Part shown: piece after piece, positions 46,347 to 57,240 of the stretch
How positions within the stretch are numbered: the first letter of the stretch is position 1
How the letters are laid out: each line of letters opens with the position of its first letter
Origin: Cricetomys ansorgei
Lineage: Eukaryota; Chordata; Mammalia; Rodentia; Nesomyidae
DNA length: 64,000 nt
Direction: 5' to 3'
Assembly: GCA_026225945.1 (NCBI GenBank)
Contig: JAMJFZ010000107.1
Coordinates: 48,188,501 to 48,252,500, forward strand
The notes under the pieces: model-generated
Databases searched by the model: none
Told to the model about the DNA's origin: nothing
The model's input: the letters and a program-made list of their open reading frames with translations, nothing else
Position numbers and translations under genes: made by a program

Positions 46347-46736
46347 CATTTTAAAGAACCTCAAATTCACATATTTATGTCTGTCAATACTTTCATTTTA
46401 AGAGATGATTTTCACAAACATGTTTCCTATAGTCAAAGAACAATTCTTGGCCTAATGTGCAAGTATTCTATGAATTTCAGTATTTTGTAAATAGTGCACT
46501 ATCAAAAGTTAGGCAAATCACAAATTAATTCAGTACAATTACATACAACCAGCTAGTAAGCAAAGATAACTGTGAATGAAACAAAGGCCAGGATACCCTT
46601 AAATAGAGACATTTAGTAGAGTTCCTTTGCAGTAAATAAAATATTCTTTATCTTCTTCCTACAATTGCATGAGTTTTCAAAACATGAATTATATTTTAAG
46701 AAATTTTGGCAGATTCATACATGTATATAAATTTTA

Positions 46737-46896
46737 TATGTGTATATATTCACACTCACATATATATTTGTATTTTACACAGATATTTTAACAGGAAACA
46801 TTAATAATAGTTCAATATGTATATATATATGTTCACACAGATACATACATTTGCATTTTAGGCAGATAGTTTAATAAAAAAACAATAATGGTTCAA
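46737..46896. repeat. Diverged tandem duplication, unit about 80 bp
   Basis: Unit 1 (46737-46815) has TATATATTCACACTCACATA, 'tttgtattttacacagatat', 'tttaacaggaaacattaata', 'atagttcaa'. Unit 2 (46816-46896) has TATATGTTCACACAGATACA, 'tttgcattttaggcagatag', 'tttaataaaaaaacaataat', 'ggttcaaaa'. Order and spacing are kept. Confidence 0.8.
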
Positions 46897-47559
46897 AAAG
46901 AAAATTAATAAATAATCATCTAAACTAAAATTTTTTTGATTGAAAGTGTTGAGTTAAAATTAAAATATTTATGTGCATAAAATATAAATACATGAATATA
47001 TATAAATATTGAACCATACAAATGTGTATATGTGTATGTATAAGAAATATCTAAGTTTAAAAGGTTTTCAGAGATGATTGGTAAATCTGAGGATAATTGC
47101 TTTAAATACATTTTCACACTGAAAAAAAACATTCTAAAAACATATCTTAAGTATAATTAATCCTTGTCAATTTAGTTCAAAAGGAAGCATATCAATGCAG
47201 GAGTTGAACAGTCAGATACTGTTTTTACTTGTGAAGTGACTTTTGATGACTAATGTAGAAAATAAAGAGCAGGTTCTCCTTCAAATGCAAATTTTTGCAA
47301 CCCTCACAGACACAGAAAGAACATAAGCATTCATTCCACAAGTAATGCTAGTTGGGATTTGTAAACTCAACTCTAATGCAAGAGCTTTAATTTAAATATG
47401 CAAGTAGTTTAAACTGAAGAACAAACAGCTAGGTGTTTCTGCGGTATTGAATGGTAACAATATCAATATAGCACTATATAGGCAGTCAACACTAGACAGC
47501 ATCAATTTATACTTCATTTAGATGGAGAGAAACAGTGGTTGTGATCTCAGCTCTTGAAG
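46897..47559. other. Non-coding DNA, nothing recognised
   Basis: AT-rich sequence with no repeat family recognised. Confidence 0.5.
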
Positions 47560-47768
47560 CAGGAACAACATGCTGACTGATGCCTCCACAGCTTCCTGGT
47601 TTTGTAACCTTAGGCAATTTAAATAAACTCTGTTTCTTGTCTTAGATGCAGCTTGGGATACATTTTTTTTTCCTTGTAATTAGAATGAAAGTAATAAGGA
47701 AAAAAACCTCTTTGGTTGATTTACTGTCTAGCTCATGGTAAACACTCAATGAATAATAGTTATCATAT
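47560..47768 (+). mobile_element. MIR SINE, nearly full span
   Basis: 'cttcctggttttgtaacctt', 'aggcaatttaaataaactct' and 'gtttcttgtcttag' match the MIR core (GTGTGACCTTGGGCAAGTTACTTAACCTCTCTG); 'ctagctcatggtaaacactc' and 'aatgaataatagttatca' match its 3' end (CACATAGTAAGCACTCAATAAATGTTAGCTA). Both ends lie in the right order about 100 bases apart. Confidence 0.7.
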
Positions 47769-47812
47769 TGAAAATTTATTGATGAATATCAACACCAAAA
47801 GAACAAAACTTT

Positions 47813-48031
47813 AGTGGCTGTAGAGATGGCTCAGTAGTCAAGAGTACTTATTATTACAGACACCCCAAGTTCTGTGCCAGCACCCATTTCAGGTGGCTCC
47901 CAACCACCTGTGTCTCTAGCTAAAGGATATCTGATGTCTCTGGCCACTGACGGCACCTGCACTCACATGCACATACCTACATATCCTCAACATACATGCT
48001 CATGATTAAAAATACAAATATAAATATTAAG
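47813..48031 (+). mobile_element. B2 SINE
   Basis: 'agtggctgtagagatggctc', 'agtagtcaagagtacttatt', 'aagttctgtgccagcaccca', 'ggtggctcccaaccacctgt', 'aggatatctgatgtctctgg', 'gcacctgcactcacatgcac', then an A/T-rich tail. Confidence 0.88.
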
Positions 48032-48077
48032 AAACAATAATTTTAGGCATGTCATGTTTCAAAAGCTGTTTTAAAAG

Positions 48078-48135
48078 AATGTGGCTCCATGGTAGAGTAC
48101 TTTTGTTGGAGTCCTAGAGACAGTTCCCAGTGTGC
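48078..48135 (+). mobile_element. ID-like SINE fragment
   Basis: 'gaatgtggctccatggtaga', 'gtacttttgttggagtccta', 'gagacagttcccagtgtgc' resembles the ID core (GCTCAGTGGTAGAGCGCTTGCC, GGGTTCGATCCCCAGC). It is short, and runs straight into CA/GT and GA simple repeats, which stand where the ID tail would be. Confidence 0.5.
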
Positions 48136-48229
48136 AAGTGTGTGTGTGCACACATGAGCAGACACACACACATGTGCAGCTACAGGCATGCTCACACATG
48201 CACATACACAGAGAGAGGGGGGATGGATG

Positions 48230-48295
<66 letters not shown>
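48136..48295. repeat. Compound GT/CA and (GA)n microsatellite
   Basis: Mixed CA/GT words to about 48210, a short GGAT block, then about 30 uninterrupted GA units (48234-48295). Arg-Glu-repeat frames here are spurious. Confidence 0.97.
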
Positions 48296-48297
<2 letters not shown>

Positions 48298-48479
48298 AAA
48301 AAAAACATGATTTATTTAAGTTGTAATTAGAGTTGATAACTGGACTGGGTTTACCACCTGAGAGGTTTGTTTCTCAGTTTGGCTCAAGTATCTATCTGCA
48401 GATTAATTTAGAAGATGATGAGTTTCTGAAATTTGGATTGAGACTTGAATTCATGGGTACATTGGGAGAGCAAGTAATA

Positions 48480-48670
48480 GTGTGGAGGGATGAGGGTCCC
48501 CTCCCTGGGCTAGCTGAGCAGTTGTGTACTGGCCCAGCCTCCAGAAGGGAGACATAGGAAGGGATCATTTGGGTTGAGCATATCTTGGGCAGAAGCTTGA
48601 GAGCAAATGAGAGACAGATTTCTCAGGAGGCAGCGTCAGCAAACAGCTCAGTTTATTGAAGCAAGGGGGA

Positions 48671-48739
<69 letters not shown>

Positions 48740-48740
48740 T
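48480..48740 (-). mobile_element. Possible LTR carrying a TA/TC microsatellite
   Basis: On the minus strand, AATAAACTGAGCTGTTTGCTG (AATAAA at plus 48652-48657) is followed by a CTGCCTCCTGAG block like R-U5. Immediately upstream, where a TATA box would sit, is a long (TA)n(GA)n run. A region of higher GC extends to about 48480. Ends and family are unknown, so this is tentative. Confidence 0.35.
48671..48737. repeat. (TC)n(TA)n microsatellite
   Basis: About 12 TC units pass directly into about 21 TA units. Confidence 0.97.
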
Positions 48741-49670
48741 AAGAAATGCTTAAGAGATTCATAAAGCACACTTGCAAGTGAGTCTGTTTAGGCTCTTTCT
48801 AAGATGATTGACATGTGAAAAAGCAACTGAAGGAGGAAACAGTGAACTTGGATGACATCATCCAATAGTTTGGAAGTAGAGATATAATAATAAAGGTGTT
48901 AAAGTGAGCCAGCATGAAATCTGCATTCTACTATGTGAGGGGAACTATTGCCAATCTGATACCTCCTAGGTGTATCAGATACCTGTTTCTTCATCCATCA
49001 AGTGTGCTTCATGCCAGAGACTCTCCACTGAGTTTTCAGGCTTTCAATTTTTAAGTGGGAATGCAGCACTTCTTCATGTTGTTCCAAGTCTTCTGATTTA
49101 TTTAAATGAGCAGCTACCTGATTTTCTAGACCTCAGTGTGTAATTGTGCTGATAACTGTTTTTGTACTTCCCAAGTTCCACCCATGTAGGTCAATCTAAC
49201 CAATCCCCCTTCTTTATAAAATTATCTCTGCTTCTCTGAATAACCCCCACAATATACCTAGTTTTAGACCTATAAAACCCCACTGCTATATTAATAATTC
49301 AAAGCATCTTAGAAGACCAACCCACACAACAGCCATAGAGAAAATACACTGTATCAGGTGACATAAAATCAATTAATATTTTTGCAATTTTTTCACATTC
49401 TCCATGACTTCTTGTAGGAAGTTTTTGATGAAAAAATATTGAGTGATACATTTGTTCTGGGTTTATGGATATCTATGCAAAAATAGAAGTAAACAAATAG
49501 ATTCATCATCCATCAAATAAAATCAACTTAAAATCTATCTCAATGGGACACTGGAAGTGACTCTTGAAATACACAGCTTGTAATTTGGGTAAATAATTAA
49601 AGAGAGGTATTTTGAAACAGACCTCCAAGGTAACAGTGGATAGGTAATGCCTAGAGTATCGGGTCTCCAG
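48741..49670. other. Non-coding DNA, nothing recognised
   Basis: No family recognised. Confidence 0.45.
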
Positions 49671-49835
49671 ACACTGGGTAAAGGCACTTTCTGCTAAGCC
49701 TGATGACCTGAATTGTAGCTCTGGTAGCCACATGGTAGAAGGAGAGAAAAACTCCTGCAAATTGTCTTCTCACCTCCACAGTTAACTGTGGCACATGCAA
49801 AACCTGTCCACATATAAAATAAATAATTGTGAATA
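49671..49835 (+). mobile_element. B3 SINE (B2 family)
   Basis: 'gggtaaaggcactttctgct', 'aagcctgatgacctgaattg', 'agccacatggtagaaggaga', 'actcctgcaaattgtcttct', 'cacctccacagttaactgtg', 'gcacatgcaaaacctgtcca' and ATAAAATAAATAA follow B3 closely, including the diagnostic GGAAGGAGAGAA block. Confidence 0.88.
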
Positions 49836-51032
49836 AGATAATCAGGTTTCTTGCTCGTCTGTGCAGTATACTTTACACTCCCCAAACATTGTAAAATTGG
49901 GATTTTAGCAACTCCAAGTTCTGCCAAAAGAACACATTAATGAACTAAATTTACTAGTAATGAATAATTACATTTGGAATGCAAATCCATTCATTTTGGC
50001 TTGGTGTTTTATCCCTAACATTCATTATATCCATCCAATTGCTGCTTTCCATGGAAACTAACCAAGTATTATTAATTTTTAAAAGGATATTATGGATCTT
50101 TTGATGAAATTTGTAATAAAAATGTAGAGTGTGATTTAATAAGGAAATAACTGTCTCTTTAGAAAAACTGAAAATGAAATCAAAATTACTATACAAGCAA
50201 CATCAAAATACTTCAAGATGATGGATAAAGATGACATTTACAAGGTTCGGTAATGCAGACTAGTAAAGTTTACAGGAGATAAATCTAATATTGGAGGCAT
50301 ATCATTTTTCACTGGAGCTGAATCATAATTCAGCTGTCTCCCCCTGACAAGGTCAGAATTTACCATTATGCACTCAAACACTGCAGCAGGAGTGGCTCCA
50401 TCACATCCTAAATCAGGTTCTGTGTAATTTCATATCGAAAATCTAATTCTGTAGAAAGTATCTGTTCCTAATACATTAAAAAGGAACCAAGAAGAACCTT
50501 GGAAACTTTATGCTCAACTATGACAGAAGAAAAGTAAAACTCCAGTTTGATACATAATTTATCAGAATTATCAGCAGATGGGCTTTATCCAGATTGCTGG
50601 GAATTATCTTGCAAAACAAAGCCAGCTGTTTCTTTCAGCATATCAACTCCATTACTGTCTCAAGAGCTATTCTGATTAAGGCTAACATGATGTGAGTGCT
50701 TTCATTACCTCACAGCTGCTCTTACAGTATTTAGATTTCAAAATCAGCATATGCTGTATATTCAGAAACCTAAGTAAAGTAGCTTCACATCTGTGGCATT
50801 TCAGCGGTTCCAAACCTATCAGACACGTGTTCGCCAATATGGTAGATATTTTTCTCCTCCTCCTCCCCACCACCCTGGTTGTGATATGCTTTTTCATAAT
50901 ATATAATATAGAGATTGTGAATAAGACATAAGTTCATTGCCTGGAGGCTTAGGAAATAATATAGAGCACTTTATAAAGTATGTGGTTCTTAGAAAATTTT
51001 AAAAGGAAATTTGAACGTAAGAGTCAAAGAGA
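49836..51032. other. Repeat-poor DNA
   Basis: No transposon recognised. 50230-50680 has high sequence complexity and no simple repeats. The overlapping frames of 71 and 79 codons at 50682-50931 lie on opposite strands and neither is convincing. Confidence 0.5.
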
Positions 51033-51400
51033 GGGTCTGAGGAGTTGGCTCAGTGGGTGAAAGCATTTGCTGAGCAAACAGGTGGAGCTGAGTTTGTCAT
51101 AAGCGGGGTGTGGCTATCTACCTGTAACCCTGGAGCTGTGAGAGTCAGGGATAGATACATTCCTGAAGCATGCTAGGCAACAGCCTATCTTCAGTTTTGG
51201 TGAGGACTCCTGTCTCAAGAGAGTGATGTGGAGAGTGATCAAGCCAGACACGTCATGTCCTCCGGCCTCCACATGCATGTGTACACACATGTATACCTAC
51301 TACACATCGACAGCACACTCACATCCTCTCTCTCCCTTCCCTTTTTCACTGACACACATGCATACACATGCGTACACACACACACACCACACACACAAGA
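51033..51400 (+). mobile_element. B4 SINE, full length
   Basis: ID-like head 'tctgaggagttggctcagtg', 'ggtgaaagcatttgctgagc'; B1-like half 'taagcggggtgtggctatct', 'acctgtaaccctggagctgt'; then 'gaggactcctgtctcaagag', 'agtgatgtggagagtgatca', 'tcctccggcctccacatgca', ending in CA-rich sequence. All B4 blocks in order. Confidence 0.82.
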
Positions 51401-52414
51401 AACAAAAATATACAATGAAAATAAAAATAATACTAACATTAACATTCTTTATTTAGAAATGGCATTAAGTTATAGCCTGTAAATACATGTAATATTTTAT
51501 TTCTGAAATGATCTGATTAATTGTAATGTGGAAATACAGGATTATTTACCTTGAATGCATATTGTCTGTTACAATTAAGAAAAAATAATTAAAAACCAAT
51601 GTTGTGTATGCAGTGGCCTTCCTAATAGTTATCAGATAGAGCTGAAGCAGTTCAACAGTCATCAAGTTATTTCTGCTTCTCTTGATAACCTGCTATAATC
51701 ATGTCTTTTGCCAAGAAGTTTATTATAGTAATTGAAGGAAAGTTTAAGTAGGCACCCTACACTTCTGGAGTAACTACTACTTATTCCTAAGTCAACTTTG
51801 ATTTGTGAATGTCTATGAAATGCTTTTTCGTAAATATTTCATTCAGTCGGTTACAATAAGCCCAAATGTATAAAATCTTATCTAGGGATAGGGTCAATGA
51901 CATAGCCTTGACACCATGCATAAGCCCCTGGGTTTCATCTTTTATAGCAAAATAAAATAAGATAAAATAAAATAGTAAACAAATCCTACCTTTGAACCTA
52001 TCATTGAAAGTAGCATCTTCCTTTGACTAGTCATTCTTCTGAAGTACAATCATAAACAAAATCTCCTTTGCTAGACATTTCCTCAGAAATTCATTTTGTG
52101 CTCAAGTAAAGAAAGAAAATTAACTCTGAACAAGGACTCCAAATCACCAAATTCAATACATGTAAAACACCATTTTAAAGTGCTCATTCTTTACTTTTAC
52201 TTTTTCTGAATTACTTCTTGTATCCCGTTCCATTCTTTATCAAAAATTAGTCTTTCCTAAAATGTTGCTGATTTGAAATGCAAGATGATGCAGATGCTAC
52301 GGAACAGGCTACAACTCCTCATGGAATTAAAGGCAGAAGTGCTATGGAATCTAGCAATCTAGTGCTGTGTGCCCACAGAACACCTTGAAAGAAGTGAAGA
52401 TCAAACAGACGCAG
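51401..52414. other. Non-coding DNA, nothing recognised
   Basis: Contains an AAAAT/AAAAG-type patch at about 51948-51976 and no recognised family. Confidence 0.45.
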
Positions 52415-52700
52415 ACATATTTACAATAGCATGATTCCCAATAGTGAAAAGCTCCCAGCAATCTGAATGTGCATTCACAAACAAAAGATAAAATACTATT
52501 GACACACACACTGGTATATTATTCAGCGGTAAAAATGAAAAAAAATTGACATATTTGAACATGTGGGTTATATCTTACAGACACTAAGCCTAGTGACACA
52601 GTCAAGCTGTGAAAGAATGAATGCTACTTATATGAGGTAAATGCAGTTGTCAGATCATAAACACAAAAAGGTAGAGTGATGGTCATTCACACCTGGGAGA
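52415..52700 (+). mobile_element. Ancient L1 (L1M-type) 3' end
   Basis: 'tttacaatagcatgattccc', 'aatagtgaaaagctcccagc', 'gtatattattcagcggtaaa', 'ctaagcctagtgacacagtc', 'atgctacttatatgaggtaa' follow in order the end of ORF2 and the start of the 3' UTR in old mammalian L1s (TTATTCACAATAGCC, GGAATATTATTCAGCC, CACTTATATGAGGTA). Confidence 0.65.
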
Positions 52701-52940
52701 AAGGGAAAATTTGAGACTATCACTTAGGATAAAATATTTACAAACCAGTGCACGAAGCTTGAAAGTACATCTATAAAATAAAATGCGTAAAACATATTGA
52801 AATAGAGGCAAGAGCAGATCACACATACCATACCAATATAAAGAAACCTGGGGAAGTTGCACTAGTATCAGACAAACATAACTAAGGGGCATTTATTAAA
52901 GATGAAGATGCAGGTGAATAATGACAACAGCTTGTAGTGG
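52701..52940. other. Non-coding DNA, nothing recognised
   Basis: A short gap between the L1M and the B3. Confidence 0.45.
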
Positions 52941-53080
52941 CATGTCAGTACAGTGCCTAAAGGTGCCTGCTTCCAAGGTTGAGGATCTGAGATGGATACT
53001 AGGATGCACATGGTGGAAGTGGAGAAGGCTGCTGCAAATTTTCCTCTCTCACTGATAATATGTGCGCAGCACTGCAGTCT
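52941..53080 (+). mobile_element. B3 SINE
   Basis: 'acagtgcctaaaggtgcctg', 'cttccaaggttgaggatctg', 'agatggatactaggatgcac', 'atggtggaagtggagaaggc', 'tgctgcaaattttcctctct', 'atatgtgcgcagcac' follow B3 in order. Confidence 0.7.
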
Positions 53081-55477
53081 TTTTCCCTCTCTGTTCTCTC
53101 TCTTTCTCCCCTGCCCCTCTCAATTACATGGACAGATGCACAGATTACATATTACCCTTCTTTTTACTGAGACTAAATCTAGAAAAGTTTATTTTCCTAC
53201 TAAAATATTTTTATACCACATTAAGGGATCAAGAAAAGATAAAAGTCCTGTAACATGATGCATAAAATGCAGGAGTTTCCCTTTGGAACTTCAGTATTTA
53301 GCATACATATTTTAATAAAAAATATTATGACGCTGAAGTCTGATAAGAAGTAATAATGATGGCTAAGGTATCTTGGAAGTGCTCGAAAGAGTCATTAACA
53401 CAAGGAACTATGACACATAAACATGTAGCATCATTAATCAGCAGAGAGGCTTCATTCCATTTGATACTAAATGCTTCTATGGACATACATGTTGTAAGAA
53501 AATTCCAACCTGCACAGTAATCCCTTACTATTCCAAAATGCTACACAGATCAATAAACTAAAGATGGAAAGCAATATGGGCAGTCATGGTTTACATGGCA
53601 GTGTGGGACCATGAAAATGACTGAGCAAGCCGAACTGAACGTGATTTTCATAGCCAATGAAAGAATGATTGCTCGGTGACCTTTATGTCTTCTTCCAAAA
53701 CATTAAAACGGTCTTATTGTTGGTTGCAAATGTTTAGAGAAAGAAAAATATGATAATGCTAAATCTTATTTAGTATAGTGGTAATGTGAAGCACCAGGAA
53801 AACTGAAAATCACAGCGTTTTGTTCTGTGACAGGAGTTGAGAACAGAGCCAAATTCAAGGCCAGATTGAAAGATATGGAGGACAGAGGGATAAGTAAATA
53901 AAGCAAGTGAAGAGGAAAGGCATTAGCAAAAGCAGCAAAGTGCAAACACAACAGTGAATTGTAGATGAACAATCACTCTGGTGACTCTACACTTGTAAGT
54001 TGTCCTTATAAATGCAAAATAAAAGAGGTAGTTAAAGAGGATCAAATTATTGGAAAGAAAGAAAAAAAAAACTACAACTAAAATTAAAGCTGAAATGAAG
54101 GAGGGAGTATGGGAAGTAGTAGAAAAGGAGACATCCATAAGGGAGAAAAAGAAGGATACAAAGAAACACTTTAGGGAATAACCACCTTCCAAGAAAGATC
54201 CATGAAATTCCTAGTCCAGAGAAAATAGAAAAAGAAATAAGAGACGAACAATGAGTACTAATGGAAGGTAACCTTAGTTCTGTCATGGAGATATATTCAG
54301 TAGAGAGCATAGCAGACATGTTCTGTAAAACACTCCAGGGAAGTTGAACACAGCAGCGATAACCATTGTATCTGCCTCCTTCCCATGGTGTGACTGCAGT
54401 GTGCTTCTTGCTGTACTTCAGAGAAGTGAAAGATGTTTGAAATAGCATTGTAACCCTTGTGCTGAAGACTGGGAAACATTTCTAAGAGCTTCTCTTACGT
54501 GAAGAGTTTTAAAAATATATTTCAATTGATTCTCTAAGAATTTTATGCACGAATACAATGGACTTGGATTGTATTTACCTCTCAGTCTCACTCCAACTGC
54601 TGCCAGATCTTCCCCAAATGCAAATCCCGCAAATTTATGCTACTTTTCTTGTTAAATTTCATTCAGTCCAAAATCTAAACAGTGTTGCTCATGTGTGAAC
54701 TGGAGCATGGGCAACCTCCCATGGGCCACACAACAATAAAACTGACTCTTCCTATCCAAGCATCCCCTAGCTAGATTAGGGTCTCATTAGCTCCTCCCCA
54801 CCAACTGATTTTTCTTAATGCTAGGGTATTGTCTGCATAACAATAGCTTCCTCCATTTATAATGATGCTGCTGCCACTGCTGTACATCTAGAGTACTTCA
54901 AGTGCCACGTGGTTGTATTCCCACACCAGCCATTTTTGAGATAACTCCATTTCTGCACAATCTGAACTTTATTTACAGAGTCACCAAATTTTTTAACTTC
55001 ATTTTAGCAAGCTGCTTCTTTTGATTATGTATTCCTTTAAGAAGGCATATATGAGAAGCATCCACTTATGTATATGCTGCCCTCACATAAACTTCATAGG
55101 ATGAAGGGTAAGCAACCACCAGCAGACTTTCAAAGAAGTGACATGATTTTCACTCTAGGATGTGTCTGGGACCTTGCAGTTTATAGAGTGGGAAGCTACC
55201 TGTGATGTTTGTACTTTGTGTAATTAGTAGAAGTTATTTACAGTTTTGTTACTATGGTAATTAGGATTTGAATCATGCTGTTGGGGGTCAGGTATTCTTT
55301 GACTTGAACTTGGTGACTAAGATTTGAATTCATCAAGTTCCACAATGCAAATGACATTTTTTAATAATTTAAGATGCTAAAATGAAATTGTAAAGAATAT
55401 TTTAGATTCTGTGGAAGGAACCAATTTAACTATCAAAAATTTCATAAAATTGAATTTCATTAAAAATGAATAATTTT
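53081..55477. other. Repeat-poor DNA
   Basis: No transposon recognised. Long overlapping minus-strand frames at 53766-54479 are phenylalanine/serine/leucine-rich translations of A-rich plus-strand DNA and are not called. Confidence 0.45.
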
Positions 55478-55605
55478 GGGCTAAAGAAGATTTAGTTGGT
55501 AAGAGCACTTTCTGCTTTTCTGGTGAATCTTGGGTTCCCAGCACCTCTGTAGGGAAGATCCAATCCAAGGTACCCAATGACCTTCTTCTGAATCCCAAGG
55601 CTAAA
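55478..55605 (+). mobile_element. B2 SINE, 3' truncated
   Basis: 'gggctaaagaagatttagtt', 'ggtaagagcactttctgctt', 'cttgggttcccagcacctct', 'gggaagatccaatccaaggt', 'acccaatgaccttcttctga' match the first 120 bases of B2. The tail is missing. Confidence 0.7.
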
Positions 55606-55794
55606 CTGTGGGTGTCACTAGGACATGTAGGCATCCAAAAGTATTTCTAGAAAGGTCCAATGGTAGCCAAGTCTGCTTGTTCTCTCTAGTGTTCCAATTA
55701 GAGATGGAAAAGGCCTGTTATTTGACATCGTTTTTCTTTTCTCGCTTCCCTTCCTGGCATATGGCTGAGCTATCATCTGCCAGCTCAGCTCCCC

Positions 55795-56600
55795 AGGAAG
55801 GGAAGCGTAGGGCATGGGTCAACACATCCTGGCAGGTCCCAGATTGGAGGACTAAGAGTCGACTCCTGGGAGAGGCTCTCAGAGGAGCATCTCTCTCCTT
55901 TATTAAAGCAAAGGTGGTTACATTTATAGGGTACAGGCAGGAGAAGGTCTTTGGTACCCAGAGTTAGGATCCATTGACTGAAACAAGGATTTTGGAGTAG
56001 CCTGATTTTCATGTGGGGCTCAAGTCTAAGGTAAAGGTCTTGCAAGGGCACCTTTTGCATGAGGTGTGGTCTCACAGGGAAAAAGAGGAGGGCACCTTAT
56101 CAGTAAATGGACTCATCCCAATGCTTTCAGCTATAGCATAGATAAGTACCAACCAAGCCATTTTCTTTTGCTTCTATGAAGCAGGCAATATTTAAAATAC
56201 AGCTGGGTTCTGGCCAGGGCTAAAGTGGGGAGCAGCCAAACGCCTGCCTTTCTAATCTCTTGTGTCCAAGCCAGCTTCAACCCACTTTTAGCTCTATGAC
56301 AGTCTCATAATTCAAGAGCCCAGGAACCACACAGCTCTGACACGAAGGTACTCTGGCAGTGTGAGCCCAGGGACCATACACCTCTGAGGTGGGGAAGGTG
56401 TCCCCAGTGGAAGGTATCCTGACATTCTGGATGCCTGGAACTGCCCAGGCCAGCCGGACAGTCAATGGGGACCACTGGACCTGTAGGAGAGAATGAGGTA
56501 CGAGAGATGCAAAGAAGGACAGCCAGATGGTATTCTGATAGGCTGACAAAACTTTATTTTTCCCAAGCCGGTTTTATAGTCGGTAGAGCAGGATATAGGG
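55795..56600 (-). mobile_element. Two adjoining LTR-like modules (part of an LTR cluster)
   Basis: On the minus strand two blocks have the same core layout. Module A: CTATAAATG (plus about 55923-55931), then TTTAATAAAGG (plus 55893-55903), then 'gagagagatgctcctctgag' and an end near 'ggatgtgttga'. Module B: CTATAAAACCGG (plus about 56568-56580), then AAAAATAAAGTTTTG (plus about 56550-56564), then 'tcattctctcctacaggtcc'. They differ in sequence, so are different LTRs or LTR and internal parts of a nested element. No viral gene frame was recognised. Confidence 0.55.
56548..56582 (-). promoter_or_regulatory. LTR core promoter and poly(A) signal, module B
   Basis: ACTATAAAACC followed about 17 bases later by AATAAAG on the minus strand. 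The same spacing occurs at module A (55893-55931). Confidence 0.5.
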
Positions 56601-56937
56601 AGGGGTAAGCAGTGTAGGTGGTGGGCAGAGCAGGATGTAAGGCAGGATATTATGCTCTAAAGGTCACCAGGAAACAAGGAGAGTTAGGTTGTTATTTCTA
56701 AACATTAGCTTGTTCTTAGAAAAAGGTCTTAACTTTGTACTAATCTAACTCTGACTTAACTATGAACTTATATAACTAAAGGCTATGTGCAGTGATGGCT
56801 GAAAGCAGGTTACTATTTCTAGCAGGCAAATATCCAAGGGTCCGATGGCTCTCGGCATGGAACCACACAGCTCTCACACCTCTGAGTCAGGGAAGGCTTT
56901 CCAAGCTGAGCTGGAGTATTACAATGGAACAACTTCT

Positions 56938-56960
56938 CTCAGCTCAGCTCAGCTCAGCTC
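56938..56960. repeat. (AGCTC)n short tandem repeat
   Basis: About four and a half copies of the 5-mer CAGCT/AGCTC. Confidence 0.9.
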
Positions 56961-57191
56961 TAGCTTGGCTCTGCTCTGTTCTGAAGGAAGAAGCTTCCCC
57001 AGTGTTGCAGCTCTGAAGGGAAATATCCCTGGCTGAGCTGAGGTGTTCTTCTTGTTTCTGACAGAGCCTAATGTTCTTGCTTTTTGCTCAGGTGAGGTAT
57101 TCTTAGTGCTTCTTCTCTCCATGGCTGCCTGTACTTGGGAGGAAGGCAACAGCTGAAGCTGGACCCCTTACTGAGCATAGTCTGGAAGGTT

Positions 57192-57225
57192 GCTCTTTAT
57201 ATAGTGTCCTTGAGGGGGCGGAGCC
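57192..57225 (-). promoter_or_regulatory. GC box plus TATA box
   Basis: An Sp1-type GGGGGCGGAGCC (on the plus strand) lies about 10 bases from TATATAAAG on the minus strand. It is the most promoter-like sequence in the window. It sits in an LTR cluster and points towards decreasing coordinates. Confidence 0.5.
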
Positions 57226-57240
57226 ATCCAGGGTGGTCTA

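Larger units (their letters stand above)
56601..57240 (-). mobile_element. U3-like / promoter-bearing LTR segment
   Basis: On the minus strand a GC box (GGCTCCGCCCCCTC, plus 57212-57225) sits directly upstream of ACTATATAAAGAGC (plus 57192-57205), a strong core-promoter layout. Downstream is a run of CAGAGCTGAGCTGAG-type words ending in 'agagctgtgtggttcc'. The last motif (plus AACCACACAGCTCT) appears at 56325-56338 and again at 56861-56874, so parts of the cluster are related by duplication. Family not identified. Confidence 0.45.

Noticed and set aside
48130..48330. Two overlapping Arg-Glu repeat frames
   Set aside because: Translation of a (GA)n microsatellite next to an ID-like SINE fragment.
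53766..54479. Overlapping minus-strand frames of 60-133 codons with apparent hydrophobic segments
   Set aside because: Reverse translation of A/G-rich plus-strand DNA; Phe/Ser/Leu bias, several phases open at once, no motif.
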